The position numbers were made by a program, and so were the translations under genes. 47,819 nucleotides of DNA from Pseudomonadota bacterium (GTDB lineage: Bacteria > Pseudomonadota > Gammaproteobacteria > GCA-001735895): positions 1 to 47,819 of the forward strand of contig JADFJT010000006.1 of assembly GCA_022566015.1 (NCBI GenBank). The letters run 5' to 3'. This document shows, piece by piece, positions 35,144 through 45,582 of this stretch (its first letter is position 1; every line of letters begins with the position of its first letter). The notes under the pieces were generated by a model that was not told where the DNA came from, ran no database searches, and saw only the letters and a list, made by a program, of their open reading frames with translations.

Positions 35144-37958
35144 GGTGTTTGGTCTCGAGTAAATTTAAAAATCTTTCCTGTACTTCCTGCGACAGTTCAA
35201 TTGTCAGCGCCACCACCCATATATTTTCTCCAGGCATGCCCTTTAATTTTACTGCATCCTTGTGGGTCACCAGTATCGGTAAATCCGGTTTCAGATCTAT
35301 ATCCTGCTGGGTAAAATCGTGATGATCGGGAAATTCGTGTTCGATCGGGTCTATACCCATTTGCCTTAAACTGGCAAAGAAAAATTCGGGAAACCCGATT
35401 CCTGCGAGTGCATGAACCTGTAGACCTTTGAATGCTGATATATGTTTACGTTCCTGTGGCTGCGCCAAATTCCAGACCTGCCCGAGAGATTCGATCACCT
35501 GATTACTATCGCGGTTTATCGTGATATCGACCTGTCGAAGACGGTCGCGCGGTTCGCGCATCGGGCCGGCCGGAATTAACAATCCATTGCCGAACGCCAC
35601 GTACCGACAAACAGCAATTTCAATATCCCTCTGCAATGCATAATGCTGTAGGCCATCGTCGGATAAAATAATGTCCGTTTGTGGATGCTTTTCTAATATC
35701 TGGCGCGCGGCCGAAACACGATTAGCACCAACGCCGATTGGGCACTGGCATAATTCTGACATCATATTTGCTTCGTCACCGACCCGATGATCGGTTTGAC
35801 CACCGGCTAATATTTGAATTTTATTTTCATATCCACTTTTGTATCCACGCGTAACAATGGCCGGGTGAAAACCCCTGTCGCTTAAAAGCTGAAATAGTGC
35901 AACCACAATTGGCGTTTTTCCGTTACCTCCCAGGGTAATGTTCCCTACTACAATAGTAGTGACTGGCAGGCGCGTCGATCGTAGCAAACCGATGCGGTAG
36001 CCGAGACGCCTCATTCCATAAGCGACAAAATATACCAGCGACAACGGCATGAACAATATAGCCAATGGGTTCATCGACCACAGCCACCATCCCTGACGCT
36101 TTTGGTTAGATGTATTCATCCAGTAACCCAGCACTGTTTTTTCGAGTGTAATTGGTTGTTCCGACGCCTCACTCGGTTCAGGCTGGGTCTGAAGCTCCTC
36201 ATCGCTGTCACGAAATTGCATTCGGTGTAATTTCGCGTAGATTCCTTTGTCCTTCAGCAGACTGCTGTGGTTGCCCTGTTCGATCAATTTTCCTTGATCG
36301 AGAACCAAAATATAATCTGCATGTTCGATGGTCGATAGCCGGTGGGCAATCACCAGCGTGGTTCGATTACTCATCAAATTTTCGATAGCGTGTTGAATAT
36401 GACGTTCAGATTCAGTGTCCAGCGCCGAGGTAGCCTCATCCAGAATCAAAATCGGTGCATCTTTGAGCAATGCCCGCGCGATAGCGATTCGCTGCCTTTG
36501 TCCACCCGATAAGAGCACCCCGCGCTCCCCTACTTCGGTATCGAGCATATCGGGCATTTTTTCGATAAACTCCCAGGCATAGGCCTGTTTCGCGGCTTCG
36601 ATAATTTGGGCGTCATCGACTTCGTTTCCAATACCGTAAGCAATATTATTACGCACCGTATCGTTGAAAAGACGCACATCCTGACCCACATAGGCTATTT
36701 GACGCCGCAAATCCTTGAGTCGATAGTCCTGAATTCGTTTGCCATCCAGAAGGACTTCACCACTATCATTTTCGTATAACCGGGGTATCAGGTTGACCAG
36801 GCTCGATTTACCGCTTCCCGAACGACCCACGATAGCAACTGTCTGGTGAGGCTCCACGATAAAATTAATATCTTTGAGGACTAGCTGCTTACTTCCCTGG
36901 TAACGCAACGCAACCTGTTTGAATACCAGGCGCCCATCGGCTCGGTCAGTTATTTCCTCCACACCATCATCTTTTTCACTTAAGCGTGAGGTAAATTCAA
37001 AAATGCTTTCTCCCGCAGCGATGCCTTTTTGAATATTCGCATTGACTGTCGACAACACACGCATGGGTGAGAGCAGCATAGTCATTGCGAATATAAAGGA
37101 AACGAAATCACCTGTGGTTATTTCTCCCCGCATCGATTCTGAAGTCGCGAAAGCTATAATCGCAGCGAACGCGACCGCTACTATGAGTTGAATCAGTGGT
37201 TGGCTGATCGCCCTTGCGACTGACATTTTTAAATTCAGTCTTAAGTTGTACTGGTTATACTTTTTGAACCGGCTGTGTTCGTAATCCCGTCCACCAAATA
37301 TTTTTACCACGCGGTTAGACTCGATTACTTCCTGGGCTATTTGAGATACGTCACCCATCGAGTTTTGAATTTTTTTGCTAATTTTTCGAAAGCGGCCGGA
37401 AATACGCACCACTATTAAAAAAACTATCGGGCCAGCTAACAGAAATATCGAGGTCAATTGCCAGTTGAGCCAAAACATATACGCGAGTAATACGATGATG
37501 CGTAGTGTGTCCTGGATGAAAACGGTGAGCGATGACGATACTGAACTCGCGACCTGTTCAACATCGTAGGAAAATCGAGTAATGATTGAACCGGATGATG
37601 ACTGATCATACTCTTCGCTGGTCATAGTCATCAGCTTTTCAAACATTTGCTCCCGTAACGAATTGATTACCTTGCGGCCAATGTAGTCCATGCAATAGGT
37701 ACGCATAAAAATAGCAACCATTCGTACTACAAAGATTAAAATTATCGCAATTGGAATGAGTCGAATGATGTACGGATCACGCTCGATGAAACCATCGTCT
37801 AGCATCGGTTTCATCAAGTAAGCAAACGCCGCGTCGGATACAGCAAAAATAACCATTCCTATTACCGCGAGCGTAAAATAAGTCTTGTGTTCGAATGCCA
37901 GCGCTAATAAAGCCCGGTACGCGGAAACACCTTTTGGATTGCCCGAAATAACCTTCAT
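35136..37958 (-). CDS. msbA-lpxK: MsbA-LpxK in one reading frame: lipid A flippase joined to tetraacyldisaccharide 4'-kinase
   Basis: The protein has 940 residues. Residues 1-580 are MsbA: six-helix ABC domain, Walker [10 protein letters not shown] near 376, [15 protein letters not shown] near 482, [10 protein letters not shown] near 501. After a polar linker ([16 protein letters not shown]) comes Lpx[21 protein letters not shown] and the P-loop [18 protein letters not shown] near 675. Met614 begins a 327-residue chain, the normal length of LpxK, and the codon before it is TGG at 36120-36122. One base change from TGA or TAG would split the genes, so the join may be a recent fusion, a sequencing error, or translated from both starts. 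No strong ribosome-binding site precedes Met614. ExbD-ExbB lie upstream. Confidence 0.9.
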   Translation of the reverse strand: MKVISGNPKGVSAYRALLALAFEHKTYFTLAVIGMVIFAVSDAAFAYLMKPMLDDGFIERDPYIIRLIPIAIILIFVVRMVAIFMRTYCMDYIGRKVINSLREQMFEKLMTMTSEEYDQSSSGSIITRFSYDVEQVASSVSSSLTVFIQDTLRIIVLLAYMFWLNWQLTSIFLLAGPIVFLIVVRISGRFRKISKKIQNSMGDVSQIAQEVIESNRVVKIFGGRDYEHSRFKKYNQYNLRLNLKMSVARAISQPLIQLIVAVAFAAIIAFATSESMRGEITTGDFVSFIFAMTMLLSPMRVLSTVNANIQKGIAAGESIFEFTSRLSEKDDGVEEITDRADGRLVFKQVALRYQGSKQLVLKDINFIVEPHQTVAIVGRSGSGKSSLVNLIPRLYENDSGEVLLDGKRIQDYRLKDLRRQIAYVGQDVRLFNDTVRNNIAYGIGNEVDDAQIIEAAKQAYAWEFIEKMPDMLDTEVGERGVLLSGGQRQRIAIARALLKDAPILILDEATSALDTESERHIQHAIENLMSNRTTLVIAHRLSTIEHADYILVLDQGKLIEQGNHSSLLKDKGIYAKLHRMQFRDSDEELQTQPEPSEASEQPITLEKTVLGYWMNTSNQKRQGWWLWSMNPLAILFMPLSLVYFVAYGMRRLGYRIGLLRSTRLPVTTIVVGNITLGGNGKTPIVVALFQLLSDRGFHPAIVTRGYKSGYENKIQILAGGQTDHRVGDEANMMSELCQCPIGVGANRVSAARQILEKHPQTDIILSDDGLQHYALQRDIEIAVCRYVAFGNGLLIPAGPMREPRDRLRQVDITINRDSNQVIESLGQVWNLAQPQERKHISAFKGLQVHALAGIGFPEFFFASLRQMGIDPIEHEFPDHHDFTQQDIDLKPDLPILVTHKDAVKLKGMPGENIWVVALTIELSQEVQERFLNLLETKHHG

Positions 37959-37988
37959 CTAAAACCCGTAAGCCGCACCAGAAGGGAC

Positions 37989-38405
37989 CTACTCTAGTGG
38001 CCGCGTGGTAGCGATAGAAACCCGACTGAGCCCGAGTTTGCCGAGTACATCCATTGCGGTCACCAACGATTGCACCGGCGACGCCGCATCCGACTGAATC
38101 ACTACTGGAATATCCGAACCGTTCAGCGCACGTTCTACCGCGGCCATCAATGTAGCACTTTTCTTATTGGTTAATTCTCGCGAGTTGAGATAAAAGCGCC
38201 CTTCGGAGTCAATCATGATATTAAGCTTTTCAGGCACATTAGCGGAAGGCTGATCGCTAGCCTCGGGTAAGGTTATTTTCAGCTCAGAAGTGGTATCAAA
38301 GGTCGTCGATACCATGAAAAATATAAGTAATAAAAATACCACGTCTATTAGCGGAGTCAGGTTGATATTGACTTCTTCAACGGGCGTAGTGCTGATAAAT
38401 TTCAT
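37989..38405 (-). CDS. exbD: ExbD/TolR-family proton-channel subunit
   Basis: The 138-residue protein has one N-terminal helix, NINLTPLIDVVFLLLIFFMV, with the conserved Asp of ExbD/TolR, and a periplasmic domain. It partners ExbB to energise outer-membrane transport. It is the member next to msbA, as usual for the exbB-exbD-msbA-lpxK order. Confidence 0.92.
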   Translation of the reverse strand: MKFISTTPVEEVNINLTPLIDVVFLLLIFFMVSTTFDTTSELKITLPEASDQPSANVPEKLNIMIDSEGRFYLNSRELTNKKSATLMAAVERALNGSDIPVVIQSDAASPVQSLVTAMDVLGKLGLSRVSIATTRPLE

Positions 38406-38406
38406 C

Positions 38407-39024
38407 TCAAGACAGCTTTTTTCGGTCGCCCAACAGGAAATCCACGAGTTTCATCGCTTCCTGTTCCATGCCGACCACGAGTTCATCGATTTTTCGCTTC
38501 AAATGTCGGTGAAATATCAGGCTAGGAATGGCAATGGTCAATCCGGCTGCAGTGGTGATTAACGCTTCGGAAATGCCACCTGCTAATTGTGCAGGGTCGC
38601 CCACCCCAATCGTTGTTATGGCGGTAAACACCTTGATCATACCGATTACTGTTCCCAGAAGTCCTAACAACGGGGTGATTGTCGAAATAGTTCCCAGGGT
38701 ATTCATGAAACGTTCCATTTCGTGCACTACGTGGCGGCCAGTCTCTTCGATACTTTCACGAATCAGGCTGCGAGGTAAATGTCGGCTAATCAACCCTGCA
38801 GCCAGAATCTTGCCGAGCATCGAGCCATTTTCTATTTCGGTGATATGCTCATCGGTTAGTGCATCCTTGTTCATCAATTTCCAAATACCGGTCAGGAGTT
38901 TTTCCGGTATCACCTTCTTGTGTCGTAGCGTCCACATTCGCTCGATCACTATAGCCACCGCAATAATCGAACACGTTAGTATAGGCAACATTAGCCAACC
39001 CCCTGCCTGAACCAGCTCTAGCAC
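38407..39024 (-). CDS. exbB: ExbB/TolQ-family proton-channel subunit (MotA/TolQ/ExbB)
   Basis: This 205-residue membrane protein has three helices. The C-terminal pair LGLLGTVIGMIKVFTAI and GISEALITTAAGLTIAIPSL are the signatures of the family. It forms the proton channel with ExbD; the spacing between them is one base. Confidence 0.92.
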   Translation of the reverse strand: MLELVQAGGWLMLPILTCSIIAVAIVIERMWTLRHKKVIPEKLLTGIWKLMNKDALTDEHITEIENGSMLGKILAAGLISRHLPRSLIRESIEETGRHVVHEMERFMNTLGTISTITPLLGLLGTVIGMIKVFTAITTIGVGDPAQLAGGISEALITTAAGLTIAIPSLIFHRHLKRKIDELVVGMEQEAMKLVDFLLGDRKKLS

Positions 39025-39898
39025 GCTTTTTTCCTCTAAATCGAATGCCGCACATAATACTGTAATCGGGTCATCGATGCGATAGCAGCTACAATCGGTT
39101 TTTGTTCAAGATTCATCCGATTTGCGGTGTGCTATTTCCTTTCTTACGGCACGGTACCGCTATTGTCTTACGGCATATCTCGTGCATCAGCGATATATGA
39201 AATATTTGGAATTCATCCAGGGCCGCCTAGTGTTTTCACTGTTCGCACGGATGAACACCTTAAACGGTTATCGTTGAGTGCCAGAGTCAGATCCAATTAC
39301 CTGAACAGATACCAGGCGTGTATGGACTTCAGTGACCACGGAATCGACGCCGACCTGTTTATTGGCAAGCATGGACTCTTATGCGAGGAGTTTATAGAAT
39401 CGGTATTCCTGGTTAAAGACCGAATTTGAAACCACTGTCACTGCGGCCGATACCGCTGAGGTTTCAAGAATATCGGTGTTACAGGTAGCCCCTGATGGAG
39501 CCGGTAATCAACGTCTCAGATGAAAGGTTAAGCATTAGTTTCGGGTACTTTCCTGGTTTCTGCCCTATCGCGCTTAAAATGGATTACATTTCTAATTTAC
39601 CTTTCTCCAGCGCTGGCTGGAGATTAGCGTCGGACTGCTCGTAAGAAAACGCGAAAACTCGCTGCAGCTATTACGCGGTAACGAGCGTATTAAATTACCC
39701 ATTGCCGCGTGAATTGAAATTCACCACTAATAGTTAGACAGCAAAACCTATTATTTCATCACCGCCTTTTCTGTAACCAGTTAAATCCCTGGGACAAACA
39801 GGGGAACGACTAACCAGACCAGGATACCCAGTAAGCTTGACCGGCAGCACCAGGGCTCTTAACTGGAAAAAGAATTCGTTATTTTGGCAAAAAACGGT
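39025..39898. other. 870-bp stretch without a confident gene between exbB and comEC
   Basis: In related genomes exbB usually follows comEC closely. Here a 100-residue plus-strand frame (39127-39429) resembles no family I know, and its codon use is not clearly coding. From about 39590 a short frame (LEISVGLLVRKRENSLQLLR, then GNERIKLPIAA) ends in TGA at about 39714, looking like the C-terminal tail of a lost gene. No tRNA or repeat is seen. The stretch may be a decayed insertion. Confidence 0.5.
39127..39429 (+). CDS. Unassigned 100-residue open frame
   Basis: Plausible only by length. No family is recognised and the strand opposes both flanking genes. The C-terminal half (RVRSNYLNRYQACMDFSDHG, then IDADLFIGKHGLLCEEFIE) looks somewhat protein-like. 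It could be a remnant of a larger gene. Confidence 0.2.
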   Translation: MCYFLSYGTVPLLSYGISRASAIYEIFGIHPGPPSVFTVRTDEHLKRLSLSARVRSNYLNRYQACMDFSDHGIDADLFIGKHGLLCEEFIESVFLVKDRI

Positions 39899-42205
39899 TT
39901 AATACCAGAATTTGGGCCTTCGGCTCCGGTATTTTATTAGTCTGATACCCTGTTCACTACTACGCACCGTAATCGCCCCGTGTTGATCAGTTCGAACAAT
40001 TTCTATACCCATATCTCGATAAACTTCCAGTACCTCGGAGTTCGGAAAGCCCCAGTGATTACCTTTTCCTACAGAGAATAAAGCGATATCAGGATTAACG
40101 CTATGCACAAAGCCTGGTGTCGAAGAGGTCGAGCTACCATGATGTGGTGCTAGCAGCACGCTGGCAGAAAGACTACCAGGGCTGGCTTTTACTAGTCTTA
40201 ATTCCTGCTCTGACTCAATATCACCGACCAGCAAGGTGTTATGAAAACCGCTTATCCTGAGCACGCAGGAGCGATTATTGCTGTTGCTGAATGCCCCGTT
40301 TCTATCTGCTGTTAAAAACTCGAATTCAACTCCGTCCCAACGCCACGAGGGATAGTCATGACAGGATCTTACGGGTGTAGATAAATTGAATTTTTTCTCC
40401 ACTTCTAGCGGCGTACCGGAAACCAGCCGTGCGGGGTCATAGCTTCCGATAAAGCTATAGAAACCGCCGCTATGATCTTTATGATTGTGGCTAATGATCA
40501 TCAAATCGGGTGCTTCTATACCCTGATGTCGAAGGAAAGGCTTGAGCACCCAGAGACCTGTACTGTAGCCTTGGTTATTTCCCGGACCGAAATCGTATAC
40601 CAGACTATGATTTCTGGTCTGTAGTACTGCTGAAGTTCCCATACCTACGTCGAGCAGGGTCAATTGGTAAGCACCGAAATCCAGTGCGGGTCGATGCCAG
40701 AATAGTGGCAGAATGAATAAAATAAAAGCGGGTTTTTTAGCGACACTACCAGCGGGTAGCAACAGGATGATCAAGCCAAGTGCCGAAAAACTAATGAGAG
40801 CGAAGGGTATCCCGCCGCCCTGATGCGCACCGAGGCCAAGGTCTAGCAATAAACTCAGATATGCGAACAGCCAGGTGAGCAGCGTATCACTAGCGATCAA
40901 TAACCACCTTGCCAGTGAAATCTCAAAGCTGCCCAGAAACGCCCCGATCAGATCAAGCGGCACGATCACCAAACTTACCAGTGGTATCGCCAGGATATTA
41001 GCAAAAAAGCTGGCTGGATTAATCTGATCGAACAATAGTATGCTAACCGGGACAAACAATAAGGAAAATAGCAACTGGATACCCAACATCTGTTTCCAGT
41101 GACTAACTGGGCCTGGCAGCAAAAACTGCGCAAGGCCTATGACCAGCAGGGCGACAATACTCAACCAGAATGAAGAAGAGCCTATAGCGAGCGGATTAAC
41201 AATCAATATCAACACCACTGCAATCGCTACACTGTTGAGTAAATTAATCCCTGACCTGAATAGCAGCGCAACAAAAACGACTGCCAACATGACTAGCGCG
41301 CGCACGGTCGGGAGACTGAATCCGGCCAGTGCTGCGTACATAAACCCCGCGGCAAATGCGAGCGATGCCGAGAATACTATCCGGTTTTGAATGAAACGAT
41401 AAAACCAGATTCGCCAGATCCACTGCCCAAAGGCGAAGAATAATCCTGCTACCATGCCAATATGCAATCCTGAAATAGCCAACAGGTGCGCAGTGCCCGT
41501 GTCCCGGAGTATCTCTCGATGACGAGGCTGGATATCACCCCGATACCCAAGAACCAGCGCCTGGATTAAGCCAATGTTATCGCAGGAAAAACAATTCTGC
41601 TTGATACCTTCCAGCATTCGGGTTCGCCAGAGATTGATATGCCACGGGGGTGACCGATCAAGTCTTTGATTTAAATTCGATTTTCGAACATAGCCAGTCG
41701 CACCTATGCCTTTTACAAATAACCACCGTTCGTAATCGAATCCGCCTGGATTTTGAAATCCCCCCGGTGCCTTTAACTTTACCAGGAATTGCCAGCGTTC
41801 CCCGGCAACCGGTAATTGATCGGTTCGATACCAGCTCAGGCGTATTTTCCTGGGCAAGCGGTAGGGGTACTGTGTAATAATTTCGGGCTTGAATATAAAC
41901 CGAATAGACTGTGACCGGACTTCGGGTATATCGGCTATTACGCCGGTTACCCGCATTATCCTGTGATTAAAATCGGGCGAAAGTCTCGATTCCAAGGTGT
42001 GCAATAAATGCAAATTTGTCCAAAGATAGGCTATACATATGAATATGAAAAAACGATATCGGGGGATAAAGCAGGCGCATATCAACAGCAGTGGCAGATA
42101 GGCAAACCAGAATCGATCTGGGATATCACTGCCGTAGAAAGCGAGCGTCGAACCCAATGCAATCGCTAATGCGCTGTTGACCACGTCCACACCATCCCTG
42201 TGCAC
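39899..42205 (-). CDS. comEC: ComEC/Rec2-family DNA uptake channel
   Basis: The 768-residue protein has an N-terminal DUF4131-type periplasmic/OB region (about 30-190), the polytopic competence domain (about 200-500, with DTGTAHLLAISGLHIGMVAG and SLPTVRALVMLAVVF) and a C-terminal metallo-beta-lactamase-like domain (QLTLLDVGMGTSAVLQ, SHNHKDHSGG, APHHGSSTSS). It is expected to carry single-stranded DNA across the inner membrane during transformation; other genes for this are not in the window. Confidence 0.93.
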   Translation of the reverse strand: MHRDGVDVVNSALAIALGSTLAFYGSDIPDRFWFAYLPLLLICACFIPRYRFFIFICIAYLWTNLHLLHTLESRLSPDFNHRIMRVTGVIADIPEVRSQSIRFIFKPEIITQYPYRLPRKIRLSWYRTDQLPVAGERWQFLVKLKAPGGFQNPGGFDYERWLFVKGIGATGYVRKSNLNQRLDRSPPWHINLWRTRMLEGIKQNCFSCDNIGLIQALVLGYRGDIQPRHREILRDTGTAHLLAISGLHIGMVAGLFFAFGQWIWRIWFYRFIQNRIVFSASLAFAAGFMYAALAGFSLPTVRALVMLAVVFVALLFRSGINLLNSVAIAVVLILIVNPLAIGSSSFWLSIVALLVIGLAQFLLPGPVSHWKQMLGIQLLFSLLFVPVSILLFDQINPASFFANILAIPLVSLVIVPLDLIGAFLGSFEISLARWLLIASDTLLTWLFAYLSLLLDLGLGAHQGGGIPFALISFSALGLIILLLPAGSVAKKPAFILFILPLFWHRPALDFGAYQLTLLDVGMGTSAVLQTRNHSLVYDFGPGNNQGYSTGLWVLKPFLRHQGIEAPDLMIISHNHKDHSGGFYSFIGSYDPARLVSGTPLEVEKKFNLSTPVRSCHDYPSWRWDGVEFEFLTADRNGAFSNSNNRSCVLRISGFHNTLLVGDIESEQELRLVKASPGSLSASVLLAPHHGSSTSSTPGFVHSVNPDIALFSVGKGNHWGFPNSEVLEVYRDMGIEIVRTDQHGAITVRSSEQGIRLIKYRSRRPKFWY

Positions 42206-42325
42206 AACATAAACTCGAACTCCCTGTTAATCCTATATCCAATAGCAAAGATTCAATAATTCTTTGGCTAATATGCAGGCTACCACTTTACACATTAGGC
42301 TATTAACCTCGATAATACAATCGAC

Positions 42326-42856
42326 ATGATAAAGAAACTGTTTAAGAAATACCTGCCCCACCCTCATTTAGTAACGAAAAACACCTGGTCTGGACTTCTT
42401 GGATCCCGACTGAAGGATCCGAGCCTCTGGCATATTAATCGCAAGTCCTGTTCGGGTGCTATTGCCCTGGGCGTTTTTTGCGCTTTTATTCCCTTGCCAG
42501 CCCAAATGTTGATCGCCGCAGTTTTCGCAGTATTGCTACGTTACAATATTCTAATTTCGGTTGCCATGGTCTGGATTAGTAATCCGATAACCATTCCGCC
42601 CATGTTTTATTTCTGTTATCTGGCAGGTTCCGCTATTTTGGGCACCGAAGCAGATAATTTTAGCTTCGAATTAAGCTTCGACTGGCTAATTTTTGGATTA
42701 CTCCAGGTTTGGCAACCCCTTCTGCTTGGGTGCCTGCTGCTTGGAGCTGTTGCCTCTCTGCTATCTTTTCTGGCTGTGCGAATCCTTTGGCGAATGCGTA
42801 TCTTGGCTCATCTGAAAATACGCAGGGAACGAAGGATTAAGAGCGAAGCGAGTTAA
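42326..42856 (+). CDS. DUF2062 membrane protein
   Basis: The 176 residues match DUF2062: LWHINRKSCSGAIALGVFCA, then IPLPAQMLIAAVFAVLLRYN and ISNPITIPPMFYFCY. It has three or four helices with a basic C-terminus. The role is unknown. It diverges from comEC and converges on lolD, and is a usual neighbour of both in gammaproteobacteria. Confidence 0.88.
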   Translation: MIKKLFKKYLPHPHLVTKNTWSGLLGSRLKDPSLWHINRKSCSGAIALGVFCAFIPLPAQMLIAAVFAVLLRYNILISVAMVWISNPITIPPMFYFCYLAGSAILGTEADNFSFELSFDWLIFGLLQVWQPLLLGCLLLGAVASLLSFLAVRILWRMRILAHLKIRRERRIKSEAS

Positions 42857-42927
42857 GCGGGCAGTCTTATTACGCAGGGCAGATACATTAGAATTCTCTG
42901 CAAAAATACCATCCCGCAAACCAGATA

Positions 42928-43638
42928 TTATGATAGAGGTATACTGTCCCCGGAATCGCGACTGAGCTTCCCATCCTCCATACGCCAGCAAAATTTCATG
43001 CGACTGGCTATATCCATATCGTGGGTAACAACTACTAGCGCAATATTACTGGACTGATTCAATTCCAGCATCAGTTCGAGCATTTCCCTGGCGGTATTCA
43101 AATCCAGGTTGCCGGTCGGCTCATCGGCAAGCAGACAGTCGGGGAAAGTGACCAGTGCTCTCGCCAACGCGACGCGTTGACGCTCACCCCCCGAAAGCTC
43201 GCCCGGTTTATGGCCGGCTCTTTGGGTAAGGCCTACCCGGTCAAGCCATTCGAGTGCGGTGGCATTGGCCAGTTCTCTGTTTTGGCGCCGCACCAAGAGC
43301 GGCATTGCAATATTTTCCTGTGCGCTAAACTCGGGTAGTAAATGGTGGAACTGATAAATGAAGCCCAGGTGGTGATTGCGTAGCACACCTAACTTTTTTT
43401 CCGACAGCTTTGAAATCGGCTGATCCATTACCTTTACTTCGCCCGCACTGGCGTGATCGAGGCCACCGAGTAAATGCATCAGCGTACTCTTGCCGGCTCC
43501 AGATACACCGATAATTGCGTGGGTTTCACCGGCACCCACTCTAAAATTGACACCCTTGAGTACTTCAACATGCAGCTCACCCTGCTGGAAAGTTTTGTGT
43601 ATATCGATGGCTTCGATGACCGCCGTCGGGCTACTCAT
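42928..43638 (-). CDS. lolD: Lipoprotein-releasing system ATP-binding subunit
   Basis: The 236-residue ABC ATPase has Walker A GVSGAGKSTLMHLLGGLD, signature LSGGERQRVALARALV and Walker B LLADEPTGNLD. It powers release of outer-membrane lipoproteins by LolC/E. The start overlaps the permease stop by 8 nt, so they are coupled. A closely related macB-type ATPase is excluded by the lolC partner. Confidence 0.93.
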   Translation of the reverse strand: MSSPTAVIEAIDIHKTFQQGELHVEVLKGVNFRVGAGETHAIIGVSGAGKSTLMHLLGGLDHASAGEVKVMDQPISKLSEKKLGVLRNHHLGFIYQFHHLLPEFSAQENIAMPLLVRRQNRELANATALEWLDRVGLTQRAGHKPGELSGGERQRVALARALVTFPDCLLADEPTGNLDLNTAREMLELMLELNQSSNIALVVVTHDMDIASRMKFCWRMEDGKLSRDSGDSIPLS

Positions 43639-44878
43639 AACTCAAAGCCTCTGCGGGACGTGTTCTCGATGCGCTCAAGGCTGGGTACAAGGTGGCTAAT
43701 ACCGATACGAAAAAAGATAGCATCGATATTTTGATCACATCCGACTGGCGCATGTCCGACGGCAGATCGGTAATCGGATAAACACCGGTGGGTAAAAACT
43801 GGGTTTGAAAAAACTGTTCCATTGCCGGGATAATTACGTCGATATAAGAAGCCACTAAAACGCCACTTCCAACGCCAAAAATAGTGCCGATAGCCCCAAT
43901 CAGTGTCCCCTGTATCATGAATATCCACATGATCGACATGGGTGATACTCCGATGGTACGCAGTATCGCGATATCAGCCTGTTTATCGGTTACCACCATG
44001 ACCAGCGTAGAAACGATATTAAATGCCGCCACCGCAATAATCAGTGAAAGTATAATAAACATCACGGTCTTTTCGGTTTGCACCGCCTTGAAATAATTAC
44101 TGTGTCTCAGGGTCCAGTCCGATACCCAGTATTCGAGTCCGATCTGATCACGCAATTCTCCGCGCACGAATGGCGCATCGTCCATATTGTCGATTTTAAG
44201 GCGTAATCCACTGACACCGCCATCCAGCCTAAATAACCGACTCGCATCATCGACATGGATGATCGCCGTACTTCTGTCGTACTCGTATACCCCTATTTCA
44301 AATAATCCGACTACCAAAAATCGACGTAAGCGTGGCAGATAGCCGATCGGAGAAGCAGTAGATTGTGGCGTGACCATCGTGACTCGGTCGCCAGGTACTA
44401 CATCTAACGAGTCCGCAAGACCGGTTCCCAGGATAATGCCATATTCGCCTGATTTTAAATCGGATAATTGACCAAAGGTCATATGCCGGTAAATTTCAGA
44501 TACCCCATTTTCAGACTCAGGCTCGATACCCCGGACTATAGTGCCGCTCACCGACGACATATTGGACAGCATCGCTTCTGCCTCCACGTAAGGCGCAATG
44601 CCGATGATTGACGGATGCGAAATTAACTGGTCCTTAAGCGCCTTCCAGTCGTCCAGCCGATTATCGAAACTGGTCACTGTAATGTGGGATACCATACCCA
44701 GAATTCGTCCTCGGAGCTCTTTCTCAAATCCATTCATAACCGATAAAACGACAATCAGCGCCATCACTCCCAACGCGATTCCGAGCATGGAAATCAGCGA
44801 AATAAAGGAAATAAAATGATTGCGTCGTTTGGCCCGCGTGTAACGAAGCCCAATAAATAATTCAAGCGGTAAATTCAT
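43631..44878 (-). CDS. lolC: Lipoprotein-releasing system permease, LolC/LolE family
   Basis: The protein has 415 residues from ATG 44878, the start that gives the standard N-terminus LPLELFIGLRYTRAKRRNHF; the frame stays open to 44962. It has one N-terminal helix, a periplasmic domain and three C-terminal helices with ILRTIGVSPMSIMWIFMIQG. Only one LolC/E gene is present with lolD, so the complex may be a permease homodimer (LolF-like), unless lolE is elsewhere. Confidence 0.92.
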   Translation of the reverse strand: MNLPLELFIGLRYTRAKRRNHFISFISLISMLGIALGVMALIVVLSVMNGFEKELRGRILGMVSHITVTSFDNRLDDWKALKDQLISHPSIIGIAPYVEAEAMLSNMSSVSGTIVRGIEPESENGVSEIYRHMTFGQLSDLKSGEYGIILGTGLADSLDVVPGDRVTMVTPQSTASPIGYLPRLRRFLVVGLFEIGVYEYDRSTAIIHVDDASRLFRLDGGVSGLRLKIDNMDDAPFVRGELRDQIGLEYWVSDWTLRHSNYFKAVQTEKTVMFIILSLIIAVAAFNIVSTLVMVVTDKQADIAILRTIGVSPMSIMWIFMIQGTLIGAIGTIFGVGSGVLVASYIDVIIPAMEQFFQTQFLPTGVYPITDLPSDMRQSDVIKISMLSFFVSVLATLYPALSASRTRPAEALSYE

Positions 44879-44953
44879 GTTGCTGATTAAACCACGAATG
44901 TACCGGTCTCGACCAGTTGCGAAGTTAAACGAACTTGTATAATTAAGTCCCTG

Positions 44954-44981
44954 TTGTCTCAATCCTTTGGCGTGCTATAGT
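44954..44981 (+). promoter_or_regulatory. Candidate promoter of the small secreted protein gene
   Basis: TTGTCT (44954-44959) and TATAGT (44976-44981) are 16 bases apart, with four and five of six matches to sigma-70 consensus. The -10 ends 73 bases before the start codon. Confidence 0.4.
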
Positions 44982-45054
44982 GATTGGCATACTGTTATAA
45001 GACTTTCCGACGTCTGTTAGTGATGGACTAGATGGAAATCATCAGGAGAGAAAA

Positions 45055-45351
45055 ATGCGTACTAGAATTTATATTCTTTTGTTAACCGGTGGCCTGTTCC
45101 TCACACCGTTGAACGCAGAAATATTGACCATACCTGGCCATACAGCTGTTGAGAAAAAACAAATGATGCCGATGCGCGGCGTTAGTATGGAGGCGGTACT
45201 GGATGATTTCGGCGAGCCCATGGAAAGATTTGAGCCAATCGGAGATCCGCCCATAAGCCAATGGATATACAGTGGCTTCCGAGTTTATTTCGAATTCGAG
45301 GCAGTTTTACACACAGTCGATATGACTACGCTGATCATGCCGAAAGAATAA
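45055..45351 (+). CDS. Small secreted protein of unknown function
   Basis: The 98-residue protein has a signal peptide (RIYILLLTGGLFLTPLNA, cleavage near residue 21). The mature part contains VSMEAVLDDFGEPMERFEPI and ISQWIYSGFRVYFEFEAVLH, a pattern reminiscent of small BamE/SmpA-like periplasmic domains, though not diagnostic. A strong ribosome-binding site (CAGGAGAG) precedes the start. It diverges from lolC and may be exported lipoprotein-free, as no lipobox is seen. Confidence 0.7.
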   Translation: MRTRIYILLLTGGLFLTPLNAEILTIPGHTAVEKKQMMPMRGVSMEAVLDDFGEPMERFEPIGDPPISQWIYSGFRVYFEFEAVLHTVDMTTLIMPKE

Positions 45352-45582
45352 TTCTACTGTCGGCCAGCCCTAAACCATAAAATTCTCAATCTTAAACTCA
45401 CACTGAGAGCCTTCGAATAGCTCTTTGCCCAACATAAAAGGGGCAGGTTTATCGCTTAAGAAAGGCTATTCCATAGTATGATAGAAACTTGGCGGTACAC
45501 CGAAGAAACAGGCTGACAGATTTTAGCTAAAATTAATGGTTACAAAACATCAAATAAAGCTCCGAGCAGAGGAAAACATAAA
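45352..45582. other. Intergenic region before the rhodanese gene
   Basis: No gene is seen in these 231 bases. A good ribosome-binding site (AGAGGA) lies just before the downstream start. No clear terminator is present. Confidence 0.4.
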
